DNA of 64,000 bases from Pontixanthobacter rizhaonensis (GTDB taxonomy: Bacteria; Pseudomonadota; Alphaproteobacteria; Sphingomonadales; Sphingomonadaceae). Position numbers and translations under genes: made by a program. Positions within the stretch are counted from its first letter, which is position 1, and each line of letters begins with the position of its first letter. The DNA lies in assembly GCF_012972675.1 (NCBI RefSeq), contig NZ_JABCRE010000002.1, positions 1,577,719-1,641,718 on the forward strand. Direction: 5' to 3'. Below are positions 19,217 to 26,874 of the stretch, in pieces. Below the pieces are notes generated by a model, which was not told the DNA's origin, searched no databases, and worked only from the letters and a program-made list of their open reading frames with translations.

Positions 19217-19639
19217 TTACTTCTTCAAAGCATCGCGGATTTCGGTCAGCAATTCGATCTCTGTCGGACCAGCTGGCGCTTCTTCTTCCGCAGGCTTTTC
19301 ATATTTCGCTTGGATCTTGTTCACGTAACGCACGAGCATAAAGATCACGAAGGCGAGGATCACGAAATTGATGATCGATGTGATGAATGCACCATAAGCC
19401 AATACATTGGCACCAGCTTCGCGCGCTGCTTCCAATGACATGCCCGCTTCAACTTCACCGCTCAGCACGATGTATTTGCTGCTGAAATCAACATCGCCAA
19501 AGATCAGACCGACCAGCGGCATGATGACATCGGCTGTCAATGACGCGACAATAACGCCAAAAGCGCTAGCGATGATGACCGCAACGGCCAATTCCATGAC
19601 ATTGCCCTTGGCAATGAAGTCTTTAAATTCTGCGAGCAT
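19217..19639 (-). CDS. mscL: Large-conductance mechanosensitive channel
   Basis: MscL opens under membrane tension to release solutes on hypo-osmotic shock. The 140-residue protein has the N-terminal helix MLAEFKDFIAKGNVMELAVAVIIASAFG, first span about 16-42, a periplasmic loop (DFSSKYIVLSGE and on), a second span about 80-103 (ITSIINFVILAFVIFMLV), and a C-terminal helical bundle IELLTEIRDALKK. The length is typical. It is divergent from lemA and has its own terminator. Confidence 0.96.
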   Translation of the reverse strand: MLAEFKDFIAKGNVMELAVAVIIASAFGVIVASLTADVIMPLVGLIFGDVDFSSKYIVLSGEVEAGMSLEAAREAGANVLAYGAFITSIINFVILAFVIFMLVRYVNKIQAKYEKPAEEEAPAGPTEIELLTEIRDALKK

Positions 19640-19808
19640 AACACCCCCCGTTTGGTTAATATTGGGCGCCCCATGCCATCAAAACTGCACGCTGCCAAGC
19701 GCCCTGCGCACCTTGAAACAATAGTTTACCGTGCTATCTTAGTAATACAGATATGACAGGCCTTGTCTGCGCCTGCATCTCATCGATTTTCTTGGGGAGC
19801 CATTAGAC

Positions 19809-20414
19809 ATGAAATTGACCTTTATCCCGCGCGCCGCGCTTGCCGCTGCTGCTGCTATGACCTTGTCCGCTTGCGGCATTAACTCTGTTCCTACTGCGGA
19901 AGAAAACGCCAAAGCAAAATGGGCTGATGTGGAGGCACAATTCCAGCGCCGCGCCAATCTGATCCCCAATCTGGCAGAGATCGTCAAAGGCGCATCAGAG
20001 AATGAGCGCTCTATTCTGACCGAAGTCACTGAAGCACGCGCAAAAGCGACCAGCGTCAACGTCTCCGCCGATGATCTGGGCGATCCCGACAAAATGGCTG
20101 AACTTGCTGCCGCACAAGGGCAGATGAGCCAAGGCATTGGCCGATTGCTAGCCAGCTTTGAAGCCTATCCAAACATTCAGTCAAACCAGAACTATCTGTC
20201 ATTTCAAAGCCAGTTCGAAGGTACAGAAAACCGCATCGCAGTTGCCTTGCGCGATTATAACGAGGCAGTGCGCCAGTATAACACCACCATCCGCACCTTC
20301 CCCGACACTATCGGCGCGAATTTGATCCACGGGGCAGAACCGCTGGTACCCTATTCTGCCGTCACCGAAGGCGCTGAAGCGGCACCAACAATCGATATGA
20401 CTTCGGGTAGCTGA
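19809..20414 (+). CDS. lemA: LemA family lipoprotein
   Basis: The 201-residue protein matches LemA: WADVEAQFQRRANLIPNLAE, then IVKGASENERSILTEVTEARAKA, and a closing EAVRQYNTTIRTFPDTI. Instead of the usual N-terminal membrane anchor it has a lipoprotein signal with LSAC at about 19-22, so it is probably lipid-anchored in the periplasm. It is followed at 8 bp by a TPM-domain gene. LemA-TPM pairing is common in bacteria and suggests they work together at the envelope, although the biochemical role of LemA is unsettled. Confidence 0.92.
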   Translation: MKLTFIPRAALAAAAAMTLSACGINSVPTAEENAKAKWADVEAQFQRRANLIPNLAEIVKGASENERSILTEVTEARAKATSVNVSADDLGDPDKMAELAAAQGQMSQGIGRLLASFEAYPNIQSNQNYLSFQSQFEGTENRIAVALRDYNEAVRQYNTTIRTFPDTIGANLIHGAEPLVPYSAVTEGAEAAPTIDMTSGS

Positions 20415-20422
20415 TCTTAGCA

Positions 20423-21277
20423 ATGACCATATTGCATCGCTTTACCGCCATTTTTGTAATCAGTGCCGGGTTGCTGCTTGGGCAACCCGCATTTGCGCAG
20501 GAATTCCCTGCTCTGTCCGGCCGCGTAGTCGATGCGGCGGATATCATTCCTGATGATCAGGAGGCGGCACTTGCGGCCAAGTTGCAAGCACTGGAAACAC
20601 AATCGCAACGGCAATTGGTGATCGCAACTATCCCGGATTTGCAGGGCTATGATATTGCCGATTACGGATATCAGCTGGGCCGCGAATGGGGCATTGGTGA
20701 CGCCGAACGCAATGATGGCGCCCTGATTATCGTTGCGCCCAATGATCGCAAAACACGGATTGAGGTGGGGTATGGACTGGAAGGCATCATCACCGACGGC
20801 CTGTCATCGGTCATTATCAATCAGCAGATGCTGCCATTTTTCCGCGAGGGCGACTATCCGGGCGGTATCAATGCGGCAACCGACAGCATCATCCAACAAC
20901 TGACGTTACCACCTGAGGAAGCCCGCGCGATAGCTGCTGAGGCAGTTCAGGAACCGCAACGTGGCGGCGGCGGCGGGATTGATTTTCCGACAATTATCTT
21001 CCTCGCATTTTTCTTCTTTTTCATCATCCTGCCCATGTTGCGCGGTGCGAGAGGCAAGAAATATCGCGGCAAAGGCGGCAGGCGCGGTAATGGCACTCTG
21101 ACCGGCAGCGGCGTTGGCGATGTTATCCTATGGGAAGTCGGCAGCGCCGTTCTGCGCGGCGCAGCAGGCGGCGGCAGTTCCGGCGGCGGCTGGGGCGGCG
21201 GAGGCGGCTTTGGCGGTGGTGGTTTTTCTGGTGGGGGCGGCAGCTTCGGCGGCGGCGGTGCCTCCGGTGGTTGGTAA
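20423..21277 (+). CDS. TPM-domain (YgcG-like) membrane protein with Gly-rich tail
   Basis: The 284-residue protein has a signal peptide ending near QPAFAQ and a TPM domain from about 30 to 155 (ALSGRVVDAADIIPDDQEAA, QLVIATIPDLQGYDIADYGY, NDGALIIVAPNDRKTRIEVG, GLEGIITDGLSS). One strong membrane span lies at about 192-210 (IIFLAFFFFFIILPML), and the tail is almost pure Gly/Ser with scattered Phe and Trp. It lies between lemA and a second TPM gene, all within about 10 bp of each other. TPM domains are implicated in envelope or photosystem quality control in other systems; the role here is unknown. Confidence 0.88.
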   Translation: MTILHRFTAIFVISAGLLLGQPAFAQEFPALSGRVVDAADIIPDDQEAALAAKLQALETQSQRQLVIATIPDLQGYDIADYGYQLGREWGIGDAERNDGALIIVAPNDRKTRIEVGYGLEGIITDGLSSVIINQQMLPFFREGDYPGGINAATDSIIQQLTLPPEEARAIAAEAVQEPQRGGGGGIDFPTIIFLAFFFFFIILPMLRGARGKKYRGKGGRRGNGTLTGSGVGDVILWEVGSAVLRGAAGGGSSGGGWGGGGGFGGGGFSGGGGSFGGGGASGGW

Positions 21278-21287
21278 GGGACGGCGT

Positions 21288-21971
21288 ATGGCACGTAAAT
21301 CATACCTTGATGCACGATCGCATGAAATCGTCACCAATGCTGTGGCTCAGGCGGAATTGCAGACGTCTGGCGAAATCGTCACTGTCCTGGCGGACCGGTC
21401 GGATGGCTACACCGATATTGCCTTGGCATGGAGCGCCCTCGCCGCATTTCTGGCCCTGACATTCTGCGTCACATTCCCTGATCTGCTGCTGGATACTTAT
21501 GCGGGTTTCCACGGCGGGTGGAACACAGATTGGACCCCGCGAGAGATTTTCTCGATGGCGGCAGGTGCAGCGATTTTCTGGTTTTTGGTCCTGTGGCTGT
21601 TGCAACTGTCCGACACGATCCGGTTTGCGCTGGTCCCCGGCAAAGTGAAAACTCTGCGTGTCCACGCTAGGGCTGTCGCCCATTTTAAAGTCGGTGCTGA
21701 AAAGCGCACTCATGGCCGCACTGGCATTATGATCTACCTGTCTATGCAGGAACACCGCGCTGAAATCGTCGCGGACGAACCGATTGCCGCCAAAGTCGAC
21801 GCGGAAGTTTGGGGTGACGCAATGGCCGATATGCTGGCCGAAATTAAGCAAGGCAAGATTGCCGAGGGCATGGCCGCAGGTGTCCGTGATGTCGGTGAGG
21901 TATTATCGCAGCACTTCCCGCGTGCGGAAGATGATGAAAACGAATTGCCGGACCGGCTGATAGAGGTCTAA
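21288..21971 (+). CDS. TPM-domain membrane protein, second copy
   Basis: A 227-residue protein starting at the ATG at 21288 after an AAGGGA site; the longer open frame upstream overlaps the Gly-rich tail of its neighbour and is rejected. The N-terminus ARKSYLDARSHEIVTNAVAQ followed by TSGEIVTVLADRSDGYTDIA fits the start of a TPM domain. Two membrane spans interrupt it (about 46-66 and 86-108). It then resumes with KTHGRTGIMIYLSMQEHRAE, IVADEPIAAKVD and a C-terminal amphipathic region. This is the split arrangement of TPM family proteins with internal spans. It forms an operon with lemA and the first TPM gene. Confidence 0.82.
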   Translation: MARKSYLDARSHEIVTNAVAQAELQTSGEIVTVLADRSDGYTDIALAWSALAAFLALTFCVTFPDLLLDTYAGFHGGWNTDWTPREIFSMAAGAAIFWFLVLWLLQLSDTIRFALVPGKVKTLRVHARAVAHFKVGAEKRTHGRTGIMIYLSMQEHRAEIVADEPIAAKVDAEVWGDAMADMLAEIKQGKIAEGMAAGVRDVGEVLSQHFPRAEDDENELPDRLIEV

Positions 21972-21982
21972 GCATCGCTCCT

Positions 21983-22540
21983 ATGAGTGAAACAGATCCA
22001 GATGCCGCCCTGCCCGAACAGATCGTTTGGGAGGGCAAATTCATTACCGCCAAAGTGCGGGGGCGATGGGAATATGTCGGCCGCGCCCGCAATATCCGCG
22101 CTGCAGCGATTATTGCGATTGAGGATGGGCACGTTCTGCTGGTCGAACAATATCGCATCCCGCTGGGTAAACGCAGCCTAGAAATACCCGCCGGTCTAAT
22201 CGGGGATGATGACGGCGGGGAAAATGACACGCCGGAAGCTGCAGCGATGCGCGAGCTGGAGGAAGAAACCGGCTATATCGCAGAGCGGATGGAGAATCTG
22301 GGCGAGTATTATTCCAGCCCCGGCATGGTCAGCGAGAGCTTTACTCTGCTGCGCGCGCATGGCCTGACCAAAGTTAGCGAAGGCGGCGGCTTGCCGGGTG
22401 AAAACATCACCGTCCACCGCGTCAGACTTACAGAATTACGACAATTTGTTGCCGACTGGCGTGCAAGCGGCCATGCGGTGGATGTACGGCTCGCCATTTT
22501 AATGGCGGAGCATCTCATGGGAGAGAATATCAATGGTTGA
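21983..22540 (+). CDS. NUDIX hydrolase, ADP-ribose-pyrophosphatase-like
   Basis: A 185-residue NUDIX protein. The Nudix box runs from the Gly of IPAGLIGDD through MRELEEETGY, with two extra residues between the first Glu (GGENDTPEAAAM) and RELEEETG relative to the consensus, so spacing is slightly expanded. The N-terminal beta strands (WEGKFITAKVRGRWEYVGR) and the SSPGMVSESFTLLRA segment resemble ADP-ribose pyrophosphatases. The substrate is not proven. It is 12 bp from the previous gene and overlaps the next by 8 bp, so it may be co-transcribed with both. Confidence 0.85.
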   Translation: MSETDPDAALPEQIVWEGKFITAKVRGRWEYVGRARNIRAAAIIAIEDGHVLLVEQYRIPLGKRSLEIPAGLIGDDDGGENDTPEAAAMRELEEETGYIAERMENLGEYYSSPGMVSESFTLLRAHGLTKVSEGGGLPGENITVHRVRLTELRQFVADWRASGHAVDVRLAILMAEHLMGENING

Positions 22541-23315
22541 TCGCGTCAAGGGCAAGCTCGCCCTCATTACTGGTGCAGCGCAAGGGTTGGGCGCCGCTCA
22601 CTCCATGGTACTGGCGCAGGAAGGCGCGCGCGTTCTCTGTACCGATATCAACGGTGATGGCGCGGCGGAAACAGCCAAAGGTATCAATGATGCGCTGGGC
22701 GCCGGAACCGCATTTTCAATCCAACATGATGTGACGGATCCGCAATCATGGGAAGCTGCGATTGATAGCGCGCGGGACAATCTTGGCGGGCTCAACGTAT
22801 TGGTGAATAATGCGGGCATCGGTGTCGCCGGTAATATTGAAACATGCGATTTTGCCGACTGGCAGCGCTGTTTCTCCGTCAATGTCGATTCCATCTTTCA
22901 CGGCTGTCAGAAAGCTTTGCCGCTGATGCGTGAACATGCGCCAGGCTCCATCATCAATATCAGCTCTATTGCGGGCCTGATCGCGAGTGACACAATGCCG
23001 GCATATAATGCATCGAAAGCGGCAGTATGGATGCTGAGCAAATCGATTGCGCTTCACTGTGCGAAAAAGAATATGAATATCCGCAGCAATTCGGTGCATC
23101 CGACTTTCGTCGATACACCGATTTTGGATGGCACCGCCCAGCATTCTGGCCTCGATAAACAGGTTCTGCTGGACAAGCTGGCGCGTCAAATTCCGCTCAA
23201 ATTTGTGGGTGAGCCGAATGATATCGCCAATGCTGTGTTGTATTTGGCGAGCGATGAAAGCCGGTTCATGACCGGGGCCGAGCTCAAACTGGATGGCGGC
23301 ATTTCCGCCATGTAG
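22533..23315 (+). CDS. Short-chain dehydrogenase/reductase
   Basis: A classical 260-residue SDR: cofactor motif TGAAQGLG near residues 14-21, an acidic residue after the second strand (CTDINGD) favouring NAD, NNAG at about 90-93, catalytic Ser in NISSIAGL, Tyr and Lys in YNASK, and a closing FMTGAELKLDGGISAM. Substrate cannot be inferred; steroid and cyclohexanol dehydrogenases are common look-alikes. It overlaps the NUDIX gene. Confidence 0.9.
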   Translation: MVDRVKGKLALITGAAQGLGAAHSMVLAQEGARVLCTDINGDGAAETAKGINDALGAGTAFSIQHDVTDPQSWEAAIDSARDNLGGLNVLVNNAGIGVAGNIETCDFADWQRCFSVNVDSIFHGCQKALPLMREHAPGSIINISSIAGLIASDTMPAYNASKAAVWMLSKSIALHCAKKNMNIRSNSVHPTFVDTPILDGTAQHSGLDKQVLLDKLARQIPLKFVGEPNDIANAVLYLASDESRFMTGAELKLDGGISAM

Positions 23316-23417
23316 TCAGGTGAGATATCCGGCAGGCCATCAATTGGGTCGGTGCTCTGGATATTTCTGAAGCCAGGCTGGCCCCTGCTTCATTCGGGTA
23401 GTCAAATTTTGATATCG

Positions 23418-23445
23418 GAGAGTGAGACCCTCGGGCCTCACTCTC
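23418..23445 (-). terminator. Hairpin at the end of pspC
   Basis: A perfect 9-bp stem, GAGAGTGAG (23418-23426) with CTCACTCTC (23437-23445), touches the pspC stop codon. The T-tract after it on the minus strand is poor, so it may be a weak terminator or a transcript-stabilising 3' hairpin for the small-peptide/pspC operon. Confidence 0.6.
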
Positions 23446-23659
23446 AGTCTGCGATTAATCCAATTGCGGCGTAGATCAGTGCTGCTGTGCCAACGCTAAC
23501 CAAAGCGCCTACTACAAAACCAACACGAATGATCATTGGATCGATTCCGGTTGAATTCGCAATTCCCGCGCATACACCCCAGATTTTGGCGTTGGTGCGG
23601 TCTAAACGGAAGCCTTTGGAAGGTGGGCCACCGGAAGGCGTGCGGTCAAGCTGGCTCAT
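23444..23659 (-). CDS. pspC: PspC-domain protein
   Basis: A 71-residue PspC-domain protein: RLDRTNAKIWGVCAGIANST, then GIDPMIIRVGFVVGAL and a membrane span at about 49-69. It is only the PspC domain; there is no leucine-zipper or ToastRack extension. No pspA, pspB or pspF is near. Its ATG overlaps the stop of the third small peptide gene (ATGA), so it is the last gene of a four-gene operon with three paralogous 41-42-residue products. PspC proteins act in membrane-stress sensing in enterobacteria; whether that holds here is open. Confidence 0.9.
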   Translation of the reverse strand: MSQLDRTPSGGPPSKGFRLDRTNAKIWGVCAGIANSTGIDPMIIRVGFVVGALVSVGTAALIYAAIGLIAD

Positions 23660-23781
23660 GCGAAAACTCCAGGTACGTTTTGTGTTGCAGGTGCGATCGC
23701 AGCGGCAAGAAATACAGCAGAGATCGCGAGTGAGCAGGCGGCAGCGACTGCGCGATTGCTGAGGTCAGTGAGTGTATTCAT
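23656..23781 (-). CDS. Small membrane peptide paralogue C, coupled to pspC
   Basis: A 41-residue frame starting MNTLTDLSNRAVAAA with a hydrophobic core (about 12-31) and ending APATQNVPGVFA. Its stop TGA overlaps the pspC ATG. It shares with its two neighbours the pattern [L/I]S[N/S]xxVAAxxSxA, then a hydrophobic run, then A-I-x-P-A-x-Q. It is the most diverged of the three. The ribosome site is weak (GAAAGA), but overlap with pspC and family resemblance support it. No known domain is recognised. Confidence 0.75.
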   Translation of the reverse strand: MNTLTDLSNRAVAAACSLAISAVFLAAAIAPATQNVPGVFA

Positions 23782-23819
23782 GATATTGGTCTTTCGCGAT
23801 GTTTTGGCAGGGAAAGCGA

Positions 23820-23948
23820 TTATGCAACGATTGGCAGCAGAACGCCTTGGTTGGCCGGGGTGATTGCAGCAGCAAAGATGATGAGTGAGAATGCTACAGA
23901 GCTGATTGCGGCCACGGCTTGGCTGCTGATGTTTTCGAATGCTTGCAT
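23820..23948 (-). CDS. Small membrane peptide paralogue B
   Basis: A 42-residue frame beginning MQAFENISSQAVAAISSVAF, with a hydrophobic run to about residue 29, then TPANQGVLLPIVA. It matches paralogue A at 30 of 39 aligned positions, including FENISS and PANQGVLLP. An AAGGAAAG site precedes the ATG. Most differences are conservative (Ile/Val/Leu), a sign of selection on protein sequence. There is no basic N-terminal region, so an ordinary signal peptide is unlikely; a single inner-membrane span is more plausible. Function unknown. Confidence 0.8.
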   Translation of the reverse strand: MQAFENISSQAVAAISSVAFSLIIFAAAITPANQGVLLPIVA

Positions 23949-23994
23949 GATACTTTCCTTTGATTGATGTGATTGATTGGAAGTTGTGTTGGAA

Positions 23995-24123
23995 TTAGGC
24001 GACCATCGGCAACAGAACGCCTTGGTTGGCTGGCATGATTGCTGTGGCGAAAATCACGACCGAAAAGGCCAGTGAGCTAACGGCTGCAACAACGCGGCTG
24101 GAGATATTTTCAAAGTTCATCAT
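23995..24123 (-). CDS. Small membrane peptide paralogue A, first gene of the pspC operon
   Basis: A 42-residue frame (MMNFENISSRVVAAVSSLAF, hydrophobic to about 30, then MPANQGVLLPMVA). GAGGG lies 8 bases before the first ATG; the second ATG is the next codon. It is the near twin of paralogue B and precedes it by 46 bp. The shared C-terminal PANQGVLLP is more polar than the core and would face one side of the membrane. It is the operon leader, so the inverted repeats upstream probably control the whole group. Confidence 0.8.
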   Translation of the reverse strand: MMNFENISSRVVAAVSSLAFSVVIFATAIMPANQGVLLPMVA

Positions 24124-24210
24124 TGGTAGTTCCCTCTTCTTAGTGTTTCGTCCGGTGGTCGTTTCCACCATGCCAAGTACCTTGCAGAGAGCGTGCCAGT
24201 TTTGAAAAAT

Positions 24211-24224
24211 GGCAGAATTCTGCC
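24211..24224. promoter_or_regulatory. Perfect 14-bp palindrome between recF and the pspC operon
   Basis: GGCAGAATTCTGCC is a perfect palindrome flanked by A-rich and T-rich ends. It lies 88 bp upstream of the first small gene on the minus strand and 126 bp before recF. It could be a dimeric repressor site. It is not a good sigma-54 site: GG and GC are separated by 9 bases rather than 10. Confidence 0.45.
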
Positions 24225-24271
24225 GTTTTTTGCGATTTACGCGATGTTACGCACATTAACAGATACTGAAT

Positions 24272-24299
24272 GTTGGTAATTTTTACCAACTGTTGGTAA
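24272..24299. promoter_or_regulatory. Inverted repeat GTTGGTAA-TTT-TTACCAAC plus a third half-site
   Basis: 8-bp arms at 24272-24279 and 24283-24290 with a 3-base spacer, followed by another TTGGTAA at 24293-24299. The arrangement, two facing half-sites plus one direct copy, looks like an operator in the divergent region between recF and the small-peptide/pspC operon. No regulator is encoded nearby. Confidence 0.55.
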
Positions 24300-24350
24300 T
24301 GATAATTCCGGTGGCGTGGCTGTTGAGGTCTGGCTAGAGCCAATTTGCCC

Positions 24351-25436
24351 ATGACACTGGACCGCATCACCCTTTCATCCTTCCGAAATCACGCGGAAAC
24401 TCGGCTCGATGAGACGCGCCAATTTAACTTGCTGGTGGGCGAAAACGGCGCTGGGAAGACCAACATACTGGAAGCGCTGTCATTATTCGCACCCGGCAGG
24501 GGTATCAGGCGGTCGCCGCTGGGCGATATGGTCGGACAGCAAGGCGCAGGCGGCTTCACTATCGGCGCCTCTTTGTTTGCCGAACCCGATCAAGAGCCAG
24601 TCAGGCTTGGTACCTATATTGATGCCGCGCGTCCGGGTAGGCGATTGGTGAGAGTAAACAGCAGCGAAGCGAGCGCTGTCAGTCTGGGTGAATGGCTCGC
24701 CATTGGCTGGCTCACTCCGGCGATGGATCGACTTTTTACCGATAGCGCAGGCGCGCGCAGGCGATTTGTTGACCGGATGGTATTGGCGGTAGACCCGACC
24801 CATGCCCGCACCGCGTCTCGCTATGAGGCAGCCTTGCGAGAACGGAACCGCTTGCTGAGCGACGATGTTGAGCCCGACCCCACATGGCTGGACGGGGTTG
24901 AGGCGCAATTATCCGAATATGGGGCAGCATTGGCCGCAGGACGTGCGCGGCTTATTTCCGCATTGATACAAGAACTGGCCGGTCTTCCGGAAGAACCTTT
25001 CGCCCGCCCTGCTCTGGGATACGCCGCTGGGGGCCCGCTCCATCAGTCGGAGCTAGCAAGCGCATTGCGTGAAAACCGCCGAAAAGATCGCGCAGCCTCG
25101 CGCACTTTGATCGGTCCGCACAAAGACGAGCTAGACGTTCGGATGGCGGGTAAAAACGTCCCCGCAGCGTCGTGCTCCACCGGCGAACAAAAAGCGATGT
25201 TGATCGCGATCATTCTGGCACATTCGGAATTGGCGACGCGCGGCCGCCCGAACTTGCTGTTGCTGGACGAGGTCGCTGCTCATTTGGACCCGATCCGGCG
25301 TGAGGCCTTGTTTGACCGCCTCCGTGGCAGCGGCGCTCAAGTGTGGCTTACAGGGACCGAGCTCCCCCCGTTTGATAATATTCGCCAAGAAGCCGCCATC
25401 TGGCGCGTTGAGCATGGCCGTACCGTCCGCCTCTAA
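24351..25436 (+). CDS. recF: DNA replication/repair protein RecF
   Basis: RecF is an SMC-like ATPase that helps load RecA at gaps. The 361-residue protein has the N-terminal ITLSSFRNHAETRL, Walker A GENGAGKTN at 30-38, the conserved GWLTPAMDRLFTDSAGARRR stretch, a signature CSTGEQKAML, and Walker B LLLLDEVAAHLD. The ATG at 24351 is preferred over a TTG two codons earlier. It is not next to dnaN or gyrB here. Its stop overlaps the convergent tesA stop by 4 bp. Confidence 0.95.
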   Translation: MTLDRITLSSFRNHAETRLDETRQFNLLVGENGAGKTNILEALSLFAPGRGIRRSPLGDMVGQQGAGGFTIGASLFAEPDQEPVRLGTYIDAARPGRRLVRVNSSEASAVSLGEWLAIGWLTPAMDRLFTDSAGARRRFVDRMVLAVDPTHARTASRYEAALRERNRLLSDDVEPDPTWLDGVEAQLSEYGAALAAGRARLISALIQELAGLPEEPFARPALGYAAGGPLHQSELASALRENRRKDRAASRTLIGPHKDELDVRMAGKNVPAASCSTGEQKAMLIAIILAHSELATRGRPNLLLLDEVAAHLDPIRREALFDRLRGSGAQVWLTGTELPPFDNIRQEAAIWRVEHGRTVRL

Positions 25437-26137
25437 CTATCCGGCAACGTCTCTTCCACGGCAGAGAGTGTCGCACCGACCAGAGCCTCAATCCCTGCCT
25501 CTGTCGGGTGGATACGATCAGACTGGATCATTTCCGGCTTGTCATAAATAGATTCGAGGAAAAACGGGACCAAGGCGGTTCCATATTCCTCTGCAAGTTC
25601 CGGATACAACGCATCAAACTGTTTTTGATATTCTGGGCCGTAATTGGGTGGCGCACGCATCCCCATTAGCAAAACGGGTATCTCTCGTTTTTTGAGCTCA
25701 TCCAGCATTGCGGCGATGTTTGCACGGGTCTGCTCCGGCTGGATTCCGCGGAGCAAATCATTGCCGCCAAGTTCCAGAATAAACAGTTCCGGTTTTTCTT
25801 CCTGTGCATCAAGCGTGAAGGTGAGCCGCTGCAACCCGGCCGCTGTCGTATCGCCCGACACACCCGCCTTAACAACACGGGCATTAATCCCCTGCGCCCG
25901 CAGAGCGACTTCTAATTTAGCCGGGTAACTGTCTTCCGGGGCGACATTGTAGCCAGCAAACAGACTATTCCCGAAAGCCAGCACTCGCCGTTCCGGCCCC
26001 ATGACGGGCTGTTCGATCGCGGCATCGCTGGCTTGCCCGGCCTCACCAGCGGGTGCAGTGGCAGGCTCGTCACTACAGGCTGCAAGCAGCGCTAATGCGA
26101 AAACACTGGGAACTATCGACAAACGGCTGTGTTTCAT
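25433..26137 (-). CDS. tesA: Lipoprotein SGNH esterase/arylesterase (TesA-like)
   Basis: The 234-residue protein is an SGNH hydrolase related to TesA. The start at 26137 has AAGGAGG seven bases upstream. A lipoprotein signal ends LLAACS (Cys21). Block I reads LAFGNSLFAGYNV, so the usual GDS is GNS here: the nucleophile Ser58 is kept, but the preceding Asp is Asn. Gly and Asn blocks follow (KAGVSGDTTAAG, ELGGNDLLRG), and the Asp-His pair lies in SDRIHPTEAG. It is divergent from ybbA-ybbP, as in E. coli, which supports orthology. Confidence 0.88.
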   Translation of the reverse strand: MKHSRLSIVPSVFALALLAACSDEPATAPAGEAGQASDAAIEQPVMGPERRVLAFGNSLFAGYNVAPEDSYPAKLEVALRAQGINARVVKAGVSGDTTAAGLQRLTFTLDAQEEKPELFILELGGNDLLRGIQPEQTRANIAAMLDELKKREIPVLLMGMRAPPNYGPEYQKQFDALYPELAEEYGTALVPFFLESIYDKPEMIQSDRIHPTEAGIEALVGATLSAVEETLPDS

Positions 26138-26184
26138 CTGCGAGCCTCCTTGCTCGGCCCCTGTACCTATGCGATTGGTTTTTG

Positions 26185-26874
26185 GTGACAAGCACAAATT
26201 CTATCTCTGCCCGCAATCTGACGCTCACCTATGATCCGGAGAATACTCCGGTTGATGTGCTGCGCGGAATTGACCTCGACATCGCCACGGGTGAGGTGAT
26301 CGCTTTGCTAGGCCCATCGGGCTCCGGCAAAAGCTCGCTTATGGCCGTCCTTAGCGGTCTGGAACGCGCCACTGGCGGTTCGCTTATAGTGGCTGATCAA
26401 GATTTTATGGCAATGGACGAGGATGGCTTAGCCCAAGCCCGGCGCGGCAAAATCGGGATTGTCTTGCAGGCATTTCACTTGCTGCCGACCATGACAGCAC
26501 TGGAAAACGTGGCGACACCGATGGAATTGGCTGGCGCAGATGACGCGACAGAGCGGGCCAAGGCTGAATTGGAAGCCGTTGGGCTGGGCCACAGGCTCGA
26601 TCATTACCCGACCCAGCTTTCGGGCGGAGAGCAGCAGCGTGTTGCCATTGCCCGCGCGATTGCCCCCGGCCCTGATTTGATTTTCGCCGATGAACCCACC
26701 GGCAATCTTGATGTGGCGACCGGGCATGACATTATTGAACTGCTATTTGCGCGCCGTGCAGAAACGGGCGCCACGCTGCTGGTGATCACGCATGATGTCG
26801 AACTGGCCGAACGCTGCGACCGCATCGTGACCATTGGCGATGGTCTGATTGCTAAGGATACCAAAGCAGCGTGA
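26185..26874 (+). CDS. ybbA: ABC transporter ATPase (YbbA-like, LolD/MacB class)
   Basis: The 229-residue ATPase has Walker A GPSGSGKS at 43-50, a Q-loop (VLQAFHLLPTMTALENV), signature LSGGEQQRVAIARA, Walker B LIFADEPTGNLD, and the switch His in VITHDV. A GTG at 26185 is the best start, 47 bp from the divergent tesA start; a longer frame upstream would overlap tesA. It couples by a 4-bp overlap to the large permease. In E. coli the tesA-ybbA-ybbP arrangement is the same; this class usually moves lipids or lipoproteins or transmits force rather than importing solutes. Confidence 0.9.
   Translation: MTSTNSISARNLTLTYDPENTPVDVLRGIDLDIATGEVIALLGPSGSGKSSLMAVLSGLERATGGSLIVADQDFMAMDEDGLAQARRGKIGIVLQAFHLLPTMTALENVATPMELAGADDATERAKAELEAVGLGHRLDHYPTQLSGGEQQRVAIARAIAPGPDLIFADEPTGNLDVATGHDIIELLFARRAETGATLLVITHDVELAERCDRIVTIGDGLIAKDTKAA

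Noticed and set aside
24211..24224. Possible sigma-54 promoter for a psp operon
   Set aside because: The GG and GC elements are 9 bases apart instead of 10, no pspF is present, and the sequence is a perfect palindrome better read as an operator.
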